DNA of 7,109 bases, taken from the NCBI GenBank assembly GCA_030616465.1, contig JAUWXH010000097.1, positions 1 through 7,109 on the forward strand, in the 5' to 3' direction. Under the pieces are notes generated by a model, which was not told where the DNA came from, searched no databases, and saw nothing but the letters and a program-made list of their open reading frames with translations. A program made the position numbers and the translations under genes. Numbering within the stretch: position 1 is the stretch's first letter; the number at the start of each line of letters is the position of its first letter. Positions 1-4,965 of the stretch are shown here, one piece after another. Source of the DNA: Planctomycetota bacterium. GTDB taxonomy: Bacteria; Planctomycetota; Phycisphaerae; UBA1845; Fen-1342.

Positions 1-216
1 GCACCAAAACCGCTGACGACCCGCAAGAACCTTCAAGTCCTTGATGGACCTGCCGGGGAAGTGGACCCTTGACACGACGCGGCTCGCTCGGCGAACGCCT
101 GGCGTCGCCGTAGGCGGCGGGCTCGCCGAGCGAGCCGCGTCGTGTCAAGGGTCCACTTCCCCGGCAGGTCCATCAAGGACTTGAAGGTTCTTGCGGGTCG
201 TCAGCGGTTTTGGTGC
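1..216. repeat. Giant perfect inverted repeat (94-bp arms, 28-bp centre)
   Basis: Positions 1-94 are the exact reverse complement of 123-216, with no mismatch found when read base by base. The centre, 95-122, is itself able to fold (CGCCG at 106-110 against CGGCG at 115-119). The left arm begins at the first base of the window, so the true arm may be longer. As RNA or single-stranded DNA from either strand it would form an extremely stable hairpin. No convincing gene overlaps it. It lies beyond the 3' end of the minus-strand gene at 366-1175, so it could act as a strong terminator-like structure. However, perfect palindromes of this size are usually unstable in bacterial chromosomes, and a fold-back artefact at a contig edge is an equally good explanation. 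The existence of the repeat is certain; its biological meaning is not. Confidence 0.95.
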
Positions 217-229
217 GGCAAGCCGCACC
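212..229. repeat. Short hairpin with GGTGCGG/CCGCACC stem
   Basis: GGTGCGGC at 212-219 and GCCGCACC at 222-229 are perfect reverse complements separated by AA. In practice this folds as a 7-bp stem with a 4-nt loop. Its left edge overlaps the last five bases of the right arm of the giant inverted repeat. No T-run follows on either strand, so it is not a canonical intrinsic terminator. Confidence 0.7.
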
Positions 230-250
230 CTGCGGGGCTGAGTCGTTCGC

Positions 251-264
251 GGGAAATGATTCCC
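251..264. repeat. Small hairpin GGGAA-N4-TTCCC
   Basis: GGGAA at 251-255 pairs with TTCCC at 260-264 around a 4-nt loop. It sits between two GGTGCG-type hairpins and is weak taken alone. It is listed because it belongs to a run of three consecutive stem-loops in the untranslated stretch downstream of the minus-strand gene ending at 366. Confidence 0.45.
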
Positions 265-273
265 GGCGGAGTC

Positions 274-297
274 GGTGCGAGAAAGGAGTCTCGCACC
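274..297. repeat. Hairpin with 9-bp GGTGCGAGA/TCTCGCACC stem
   Basis: GGTGCGAGA at 274-282 is the exact reverse complement of TCTCGCACC at 289-297, with a 6-nt loop (283-288). The outer six bases of each arm, GGTGCG and CGCACC, are shared with the hairpin at 212-229. The hairpin lies about 70 bp beyond the stop of the minus-strand gene at 366-1175 and could stall or protect its transcript. It lacks the downstream U-run of an intrinsic terminator. Together with the neighbouring stems it may be part of a dispersed intergenic element. Confidence 0.65.
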
Positions 298-365
298 AGC
301 GTGGCAAAACCTGCACGAATCATGCCATCGGGATCAAGCCATCTGGGAAATCGGGGGTCAGGCGC

Positions 366-1175
366 TCACGGCCCGGGAGAGTCGTTGCTGCCGGTGGGCG
401 ATTCGGGTGGCGCCGGAGCGGTCGGCCGCGCGTCGAGTTGGGCGCGCTTCTCGCGCAGGAAAGAGACTGCATCGCGGCGTGGCATCAGGCGCGGCAAGAC
501 CAGCAGTGCGCCGGTTGAAATCACGACGGTTACAATCGCCGCCAAGCCGATCGCGTTACGGACTTGGCTGCCGAACCGGTCAAACGGCTTGTTAAGTGTA
601 TCGAGGGCCCGATCGACCAGGCGGCAAATGCCTTTGGCAGGAAGCGCCTCGGCGGCAGGAGCACTCGGCTCCTTGGTCGTCGCCGGCTGCTGCGGAGTCT
701 CCTGTGGCAACGCGTCGGCAGACTTTCGCCGCAAGCCGGCTCTTAGCCGGGCCCACGCGCGGGACAGGCCGGCTCTTAGCGGGGCCAACGCGCGGGACAG
801 GCTGGCGCGGGACAGGCCGGCGCGGGACAGGCCGGCGCGGAACCAGCTTACCCACATGCTGACTCGCTCGGCAATGCCGCCGGCCTGGTCGGCGCCGGAA
901 CGCTCGCCTCGGGAATCCGCCTGGTCGCTGGCCGCTCCGTCGGGTTGGACGGGAGGTTGCGGGGCGTCGGCGTGTTCGGCGGGCGCGTCGGCGGCGCTTG
1001 CGTTTGGTGGGTCGGACTCGGTCGGCGAGCGTTGCTCTCGCGGACCGGGAGCGTCCCCGCTGCCACCGCTGGCGTCGGAGATGGCTGCGGCCTCGGCGGG
1101 CGACATGTTCTCGATCTCGGAGATCGCCGCCTGGATTTCGTCCTCGGTGACCTTGGCAGGACTTTCGTCGGCCAT
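366..1175 (-). CDS. Hypothetical single-span membrane protein with Arg/Ala-rich repeats
   Basis: No family recognised with certainty. The 269-residue product reads as follows: an acidic N-terminal peptide (TEDEIQAAISEIENM, residues 10-24); a Pro/Ala/Asp/Ser-rich, probably disordered linker (about 35-100); a basic repeat segment (about 112-151) built from AGLSR-type 5-residue and 11-residue units; a second Pro/Ala linker; and a membrane segment (about 208-229), preceded by LVDRALDTLNKPFDRFGSQVR and followed by a short basic and proline-rich tail. The long N-terminal part is probably cytoplasmic with one C-terminal anchor. The start at 1175 gives MADESPAKV; an ATG at 1187 (MSAHMAD) is the alternative, directly preceded by GGGAG that could also serve 1175 at a 12-nt spacing. 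The repeat units are all multiples of three bases, which supports coding. A long open frame on the opposite strand was rejected because its Arg/Ser-rich product lacks domain-like structure. A possible -10 box (GATAAT, minus strand, 1269-1274) has no good -35. Confidence 0.72.
   Translation of the reverse strand: MADESPAKVTEDEIQAAISEIENMSPAEAAAISDASGGSGDAPGPREQRSPTESDPPNASAADAPAEHADAPQPPVQPDGAASDQADSRGERSGADQAGGIAERVSMWVSWFRAGLSRAGLSRASLSRALAPLRAGLSRAWARLRAGLRRKSADALPQETPQQPATTKEPSAPAAEALPAKGICRLVDRALDTLNKPFDRFGSQVRNAIGLAAIVTVVISTGALLVLPRLMPRRDAVSFLREKRAQLDARPTAPAPPESPTGSNDSPGP
735..845. repeat. In-frame tandem repeats, 33-bp and 15-bp units, inside the minus-strand gene
   Basis: Two 33-bp units (735-767 and 768-800) differ at only a few bases. 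They are followed by two 15-bp units (801-815 and 816-830) and a degenerate third (831-845). The 15-bp unit equals the 33-bp unit with 18 bases removed, so the array probably grew and shrank by slippage in whole codons. On the minus strand it encodes AGLSR, ASLSR and 11-residue ALAPLRAGLSR-like units, giving a strongly basic, probably amphipathic helical segment. Confidence 0.85.
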
Positions 1176-1475
1176 GTGCGCGCTCATCTCCCGGACGAAG
1201 GATCGCCCCCGGCTAGCATCGGCCGGGCGGCGGCGGCCCTTCACTCCCGCGCGTGGATTGGGGACAGGATTATCGGCAGCCCGCCCCGGCGCAGGAGTCC
1301 CGCGGCCCGCCCCGACAACGGTCGCCGGCCCTGTGTTTACTCGTCGATTCCGAGCAACGCTCGTCGAGTAGGAAGCAGGGAAACGAGCCGGATTCAGGCG
1401 TGGGCTCTGGGAGGGCCGTGAGCGCTCCCGGCCGCGGGAAGGCGGCGTGATTCGGGGAAACGCAGGTTTGTGTAA
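1176..1475. other. Divergent intergenic stretch without a recognised gene
   Basis: This is the spacer between the minus-strand gene and the promoter of the gene at 1580. Short open frames cross it on the plus strand, but their products are Arg/Pro/Gly-rich and no ribosome binding site supports them. Weak inverted repeats are present (TACTCG 1338-1343 with CGAGTA 1365-1370; GGGAG 1409-1413 with CTCCC 1425-1429). A GATAAT on the minus strand at 1269-1274 could be a -10 box for the minus-strand gene. Nothing else is convincing. Confidence 0.5.
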
Positions 1476-1504
1476 TCGACAGAAACCCGCCGAATGCGTC
1501 TAAT
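1476..1504 (+). promoter_or_regulatory. Sigma70-like promoter for the exported-protein gene
   Basis: TCGACA at 1476-1481 (five of six to TTGACA) and TCTAAT at 1499-1504 (five of six to TATAAT) are separated by exactly 17 bases in an otherwise GC-rich region. Transcription would start near 1511, giving a 5' leader of about 70 bases before the ATG at 1580. It assumes housekeeping-type promoter recognition in this organism. Confidence 0.6.
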
Positions 1505-1565
1505 CAAGCTTCACAGAGACAGATGTCGACTCGCAGGAACCACGACACGCGGACCGGCGCGGTCC

Positions 1566-1574
1566 AAAGGAGGT
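1566..1574 (+). promoter_or_regulatory. Strong ribosome binding site deciding the start at 1580
   Basis: AAAGGAGGT is a near-perfect Shine-Dalgarno sequence, six bases before the ATG at 1580. It decides against an in-frame start at 1523, which would place 19 hydrophilic residues ahead of the signal peptide. Confidence 0.85.
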
Positions 1575-1579
1575 TTCGA

Positions 1580-3289
1580 ATGAGATCACTGCTGCTCTTG
1601 GCGGGGTTCGGATTGGCGTTGTCGGTGCCGGCGGCCGGGCAGCCATCGCCGCTGGACAACGTCCTGAAACACGTTCCGGATGATGCCGCCCTGGTGGTCG
1701 TCATCCCCGACACGGACAAGTTGGTAGCCGGGCTCGCCGCGTTCGGCAAAGCGATCGACGTGGAAGAGCTGGCGACCATAGACAAGCAGAAGTTGATCGA
1801 AGATCTGCAGGAGTCCGAGCTGTTCGAAACGCTGGCCGAGGTGCTGGGCTCGGTCGAAACGTTTGCACTGGCCCTTGGGCCGAGCCACGAGGAACCGTTG
1901 GCAATCCTTTCGGTTCGCGACCCGCACGCACTGGCGATGTTCAAGTTGGCCATCGAGGTGGAGGAAGCCGCCGCCCCGGAGAGCCGCGACGAGTTCGCGA
2001 AAGTCGTGGGCAATGTAGTCATCTGGGGCACGGACGAGCAATTCGTTGAGGCCGCCGCCAGTGCCAGTGGCAAGGTCGCCGCGCGGATGCGCAAGGAACT
2101 GGGCTCCCTGGGCGCCGGCAACAACGTGCTGCTCTGGATCGACGTCCCGGCGTGGAAGGCGCAGATCGACCAGGCCATGATGATGGCGGAGGGTTTCCTG
2201 CAAATGGGCATGGCCATGGCCGGTCCGGAGGCCGAGGCGGGGATGGGGCTGTGGAAATGGATGTTCGACTCGTGCCGCACGTTCGTCAACGAAACCCAGG
2301 TCTACGGCGCGGCGGTCCGGATCGGCGCGGACGGGATCTTCGGGGCCGACGTTGCCAAGTTCGAGGCGGACGGGAAGGTCGCCGGCTACCTGAAGAAGGC
2401 CCGCAAGTCGCAGGCGGACTTACTGCGCGGGCTGCCCGACGAGCGAGCGGCCATCATCTTCGGCTGCGAATGGATAGTGCCGGAGGGTACGGAGACGCTC
2501 AGTGAAATGATGCTCAAAGCCATGCTGGCCGGGCCGCCGGCCGAGACACAGCCGGCCGACCAGGAGCGCGCGGCCAAGATCAAACGGGCCATCGCGGCCT
2601 ATGGGCAACTCTCGGGCTACAACGGGGCGATCGCGTTCGCCCCGGGCGGCAAGGGGATTCCCGCGGCCGGCCTGTACATGACCAAGAATCCAAAGCTGCT
2701 CATGCAGAGTATGCAGAGCCTGACCGAGGTGGGCATGAAGATGATGGGGGCCTTCGCCCCGGGCGTGTCGGTCGAGTTGACGCGACGGCAGGAGACCATC
2801 GGGGCAGTGCAGGCCGACGTGTGCACGTTCGTGTTTGAGGCGGAAGAGGAGCAAATGGGCGATATGCTCACGGCGATGTACGGAGAGTCCGTCACACTGT
2901 ACGTCGCGCCCCATCCCGAAGGGGTATTGTACGCGCAAGGCCCGGCGGACACCGCGCGCGAGCAAATGAGCAAGCTCCTGGCCGGCGGCGGAAAGCTGAG
3001 TAAGAACCAGGAGGTTGCCGCTGCGCTCAAAACCATCTCGCCCAAGCCGCAGATGTGCCTGCTGGTAGATCTGGCCCCGGTGTTCGAATGGGGTCTGCGC
3101 CTGGCGGGAGCCGCCGGGGGTCCGATTCCGGAGATCGATATGCCGGAGCAGACGCCCTACATCGCCTTCGGGTTTTATTTCGAGCGCGACACGATGCGCG
3201 CGGAGCTCTGGGTTCCCGCCCCGACGATCAAGACGGTCATTGAGGCGATTGAGGAGGCCGAGGAGGCCGGCGAATCGGGGCCGATGTAG
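1580..3289 (+). CDS. Exported hypothetical protein, DUF3352-like in style
   Basis: The product is 569 residues. Residues 1-20 form a signal peptide (MRS, then Leu-rich, then VPAAG), with cleavage likely just before QPSPLDN, so the mature protein is secreted or periplasmic. No second membrane segment is evident. The mature start (LDNVLKHVPDDAALVVVIPDTDKLVAGLAAFGKAI, about 25-59) resembles large exported planctomycete proteins described as DUF3352-like, which open with 'P.DA..VV.IP....L'. This comes from memory, was not searched, and carries no known activity. A similar alternation of beta-rich and helical stretches recurs along the chain, with a C-terminal stretch YIAFGFYFERDTMRAELWVPAPTIKTVIEAI (527-557) before a Glu-rich tail. 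Residues 200-228 hold eight methionines and two tryptophans. Four cysteines are scattered (232, 296, 415, 493). It has its own promoter and ribosome binding site. The reading frame is certain, the function unknown. Confidence 0.93.
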   Translation: MRSLLLLAGFGLALSVPAAGQPSPLDNVLKHVPDDAALVVVIPDTDKLVAGLAAFGKAIDVEELATIDKQKLIEDLQESELFETLAEVLGSVETFALALGPSHEEPLAILSVRDPHALAMFKLAIEVEEAAAPESRDEFAKVVGNVVIWGTDEQFVEAAASASGKVAARMRKELGSLGAGNNVLLWIDVPAWKAQIDQAMMMAEGFLQMGMAMAGPEAEAGMGLWKWMFDSCRTFVNETQVYGAAVRIGADGIFGADVAKFEADGKVAGYLKKARKSQADLLRGLPDERAAIIFGCEWIVPEGTETLSEMMLKAMLAGPPAETQPADQERAAKIKRAIAAYGQLSGYNGAIAFAPGGKGIPAAGLYMTKNPKLLMQSMQSLTEVGMKMMGAFAPGVSVELTRRQETIGAVQADVCTFVFEAEEEQMGDMLTAMYGESVTLYVAPHPEGVLYAQGPADTAREQMSKLLAGGGKLSKNQEVAAALKTISPKPQMCLLVDLAPVFEWGLRLAGAAGGPIPEIDMPEQTPYIAFGFYFERDTMRAELWVPAPTIKTVIEAIEEAEEAGESGPM

Positions 3290-3338
3290 CCGTTTGTCGG
3301 CGATGCTCGGGTGGCGGGGCGGTGCGCGTGACGCGACG

Positions 3339-3692
3339 CTACGCGAGCGTGTCGATGAATTGGGCGGCGGGATAGGGGTTCAGGCGAAAGCGCGCGGCGT
3401 TGTCTCCGCGCGGCCCCGGCCCCACGGCAAGGGGCGCATGCAGCTTCCCAGCCTGGGTCTGCTGTGGTCCGGGTGGTTCCCCTTCACCGTGTGGCCCGCT
3501 GAGCTCGACCACGTCCCGCGCCTCGAAGAGCGAATCGACGGAGGTCGAGGCGGCCGGTGAGCTCTCGCCCGCGCGGCGCCCGGGGAGTCCGCTGACGGGG
3601 CGGAGCGGCTGGATGCGCGCGGCGATACGCGCCAGCGCGAACCCCGCGCCCAGCGGATTGACAGAGCCTGATAGTATTCCCGATACCGTCAC
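3339..3692 (-). CDS. Small hypothetical protein (117 residues, GTG start)
   Basis: Not recognised. The frame opens with GTG at 3692 (read as Met); an upstream in-frame stop at 3726-3728 leaves no earlier start, and only a weak GAGG lies about 10 bases upstream. Codons on this strand end mostly in G or C and the product is not the Arg-rich type expected of a shadow frame. Residues 1-31 form a mildly hydrophobic segment (MTVSGILSGSVNPLGAGFALARIAARIQPLR), followed by a Pro/Gly/Ser-rich middle containing EARDVVELSG (58-66) and a C-terminus NPYPAAQFIDTLA. Short planctomycete proteins with a 'D.VELS' core are known to me as uncharacterised; the resemblance is weak. It converges on the exported-protein gene with a 49-bp gap and diverges from the coiled-coil gene. 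It could still be a spurious frame. Confidence 0.55.
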   Translation of the reverse strand: MTVSGILSGSVNPLGAGFALARIAARIQPLRPVSGLPGRRAGESSPAASTSVDSLFEARDVVELSGPHGEGEPPGPQQTQAGKLHAPLAVGPGPRGDNAARFRLNPYPAAQFIDTLA

Positions 3693-3732
3693 AAGAGTCG
3701 TGCCTCGTGCGGACCGACGTACTCGTCAGGTG

Positions 3733-3786
3733 AATCGGCCTGGTGGCGGGTGGACTTCGATATGGTTCGCTCTGTGCGGGCCGATT
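3733..3786. repeat. Inverted repeat AATCGGCC ... GGCCGATT flanking 38 bp
   Basis: AATCGGCC at 3733-3740 and GGCCGATT at 3779-3786 are perfect reverse complements 38 bases apart, between the divergent genes at 3692 and 3881 and just upstream of the -35 box at 3804. On the plus strand the right arm runs into TTTT, so a terminator-like structure is possible, though the loop is long. It could also be a split operator. Its function is unknown. Confidence 0.5.
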
Positions 3787-3803
3787 TTCTTGGCGAGGCC
3801 GGG

Positions 3804-3832
3804 TTGGCTTCTGGGGGGCCTGGTCCTATAAT
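3804..3832 (+). promoter_or_regulatory. Sigma70-like promoter with consensus -10 box
   Basis: A perfect TATAAT at 3827-3832 lies 17 bases after TTGGCT at 3804-3809 (four of six to TTGACA). Transcription would begin around 3839, about 40 bases before the ATG at 3881. This is the best promoter candidate in the window and probably serves the coiled-coil gene, the small membrane protein and possibly nadE. Confidence 0.7.
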
Positions 3833-3880
3833 CGTGACCCGCAGGGATGATCGACACCACGTACATGGAGGTACGCGCAC

Positions 3881-4654
3881 ATGTCTACCGGAGTATCCTT
3901 CTGGAAACGTGTCGGCGACGTCTTTCGAGCGGGCGGGGTCGGGGGTCGCGATTCTAACGGTAACGGGCGTGTCCCCGGCGTAGAAGCGGCCGGCGCGTCG
4001 CGTAACGGCGATCCCGACGAAAGTGGCTCGCCCCCGAACGAAACCCCGTCGCGAACGACGCTCCTGCCGTGGCTGCGGCGGCAGCCGGGCACGCCGCACC
4101 TGCCGGAGGTCCACCAACGGCTCGTCAACTTGATGGACTCCATGCAGGAGCATTTCAAGAAGCAGGACGAGCGGGCCCAGCAACTGAACGGCTCGGTCGG
4201 TCGTGTGGCAAACGGTTTGGAGCAACTGGCCGAGGCTCAGCGTGGTACCGGCGAGCGGATCCATTCGATCTCCCAACAGGTGGATGTCGCCGGGAAGTAC
4301 ACCGCCACCCTGTCGGATGCCCTTTGCCAGATGCCCGCGACCATGCAAGCGGAGGCCGAGGCGGTCCGCTCGGTCGCCCAGCAACTGGAGATCGCGCACG
4401 AGGCCGACACGCAGCTCATGCACTCGCTGCAACAGTTCGCACACGCGGTGGATTCGCTCCGCCAGTCCGGTACCGCCCAGGTCGAGACGCTCGAACGGCT
4501 TCACGCTGCCGAACGCGGGCAGCGCGAGGTGCTCACGGATCTCATCCGGGCGCAGGGTCGGCGGTTCCTGGTGGTGATGATCGGCACCGCCGCGCTGGGG
4601 CTGGGCGCGCTCGTGGCGTTGGCGGTCACTCTGGCGATGGTGCTGGGCAGCTAG
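3881..4654 (+). CDS. Coiled-coil protein with C-terminal membrane anchor
   Basis: The product is 257 residues with no enzyme motif. Residues 5-16 (VSFWKRVGDVFR) may form a short amphipathic helix. Residues 18-60 are Gly/Asn/Pro/Ser-rich and probably disordered. Residues 75-228 are Gln/Glu/Ala/Leu-rich with heptad-like spacing, predicting a long helical coiled coil. Residues 229-254 (FLVVMIG to LAMVL) are one strongly hydrophobic span ending three residues before the C-terminus, so the protein should be tail-anchored with most of it in the cytoplasm. The ATG at 3881 has GGAGG at 3867-3871, nine bases upstream, and a consensus promoter before that. The architecture recalls uncharacterised planctomycete coiled-coil proteins and, loosely, the helical bundles of chemoreceptors, but no receptor signature is present. 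It is followed after 35 bp by a 66-residue membrane protein, a plausible partner. Confidence 0.88.
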   Translation: MSTGVSFWKRVGDVFRAGGVGGRDSNGNGRVPGVEAAGASRNGDPDESGSPPNETPSRTTLLPWLRRQPGTPHLPEVHQRLVNLMDSMQEHFKKQDERAQQLNGSVGRVANGLEQLAEAQRGTGERIHSISQQVDVAGKYTATLSDALCQMPATMQAEAEAVRSVAQQLEIAHEADTQLMHSLQQFAHAVDSLRQSGTAQVETLERLHAAERGQREVLTDLIRAQGRRFLVVMIGTAALGLGALVALAVTLAMVLGS

Positions 4655-4689
4655 CCGGCTGAGCCGGACGAACTCCAACGGAGCGAGCC

Positions 4690-4890
4690 ATGCGATCAGC
4701 CCAGCACCGAAGTCAAGGGTGGTTCGTCGAGAGCGGGCGGTGGGAGCCGCCGGTCGCCATCATTCTCGGGCTGCTCCTTACCGTGGCACTGGGGCGCGTC
4801 GCCACGGCAGCGCGTACCGTGATCACGCCCGGCGACGGAGGCGGCACGGGTGTCTCGACCCTGGTGGTGTCGTCACCTGCATCTCGTTGA
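4690..4890 (+). CDS. Small single-span membrane protein (66 residues)
   Basis: Not recognised. The product has a short polar N-terminus with two tryptophans (WFVESGRWEPP, residues 11-21), a hydrophobic span at about 22-41 (VAIILGLLLTVALGRVATAA) carrying Arg36 near its end, and a Gly/Thr/Val-rich tail. The span could instead be a signal peptide cut after ATA or TAA. The start is supported by GGAG at 4680-4683, six bases before the ATG at 4690. It sits 35 bp behind the coiled-coil protein gene and 75 bp before nadE on the same strand, which suggests one transcript and perhaps a membrane complex with the coiled-coil protein. The product looks protein-like and no better gene competes for this stretch. 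Confidence 0.6.
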   Translation: MRSAQHRSQGWFVESGRWEPPVAIILGLLLTVALGRVATAARTVITPGDGGGTGVSTLVVSSPASR

Positions 4891-4965
4891 ACACCGTTGA
4901 ATCCAAGCGACAATCCGTGGATCATGTGCTCGGCCCGTGCCGCGAACGGGCGTCGAGGGCTCCGC

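Noticed and set aside
1..44. Possible C-terminus of a gene entering from the left (TKTADDPQEPSSP then a stop at 42-44)
   Set aside because: The same reading appears mirrored on the minus strand of the right arm, where it gives only a short frame with no supported start. With the palindrome unresolved, it cannot be called a gene.
142..1371. Long plus-strand open frame of about 409 codons
   Set aside because: It begins inside the palindrome and its product is Arg/Ser/Gly-rich with no domain-like structure. The opposite strand has an acidic N-terminus, a membrane segment and a sensible start, so the plus frame is a GC-rich shadow.
1504..2289. Minus-strand open frame of 261 codons under the exported-protein gene
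   Set aside because: The Ser/Thr/Ala-rich product is typical of an antisense frame. The plus strand has a signal peptide, a strong ribosome binding site and a promoter.
3334..3354. Small stem (ACGCT 3336-3340 with AGCGT 3346-3350) as a bidirectional terminator between convergent genes
   Set aside because: It has only five pairs, no T-run on either strand, and it lies across the end of the minus-strand frame.
4655..4667. CCGGC-TGA-GCCGG hairpin after the coiled-coil gene as a terminator
   Set aside because: The stem is only five pairs with no T-run, and it is followed directly by the ribosome site of the next gene, so an intrinsic terminator is unlikely.
3689..4678. Minus-strand open frame of 329 codons under the coiled-coil gene
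   Set aside because: The His/Arg/Leu-rich composition is that of an antisense frame to a Gln/Glu-rich coiled coil. It also covers the consensus promoter and ribosome site of the plus-strand gene.
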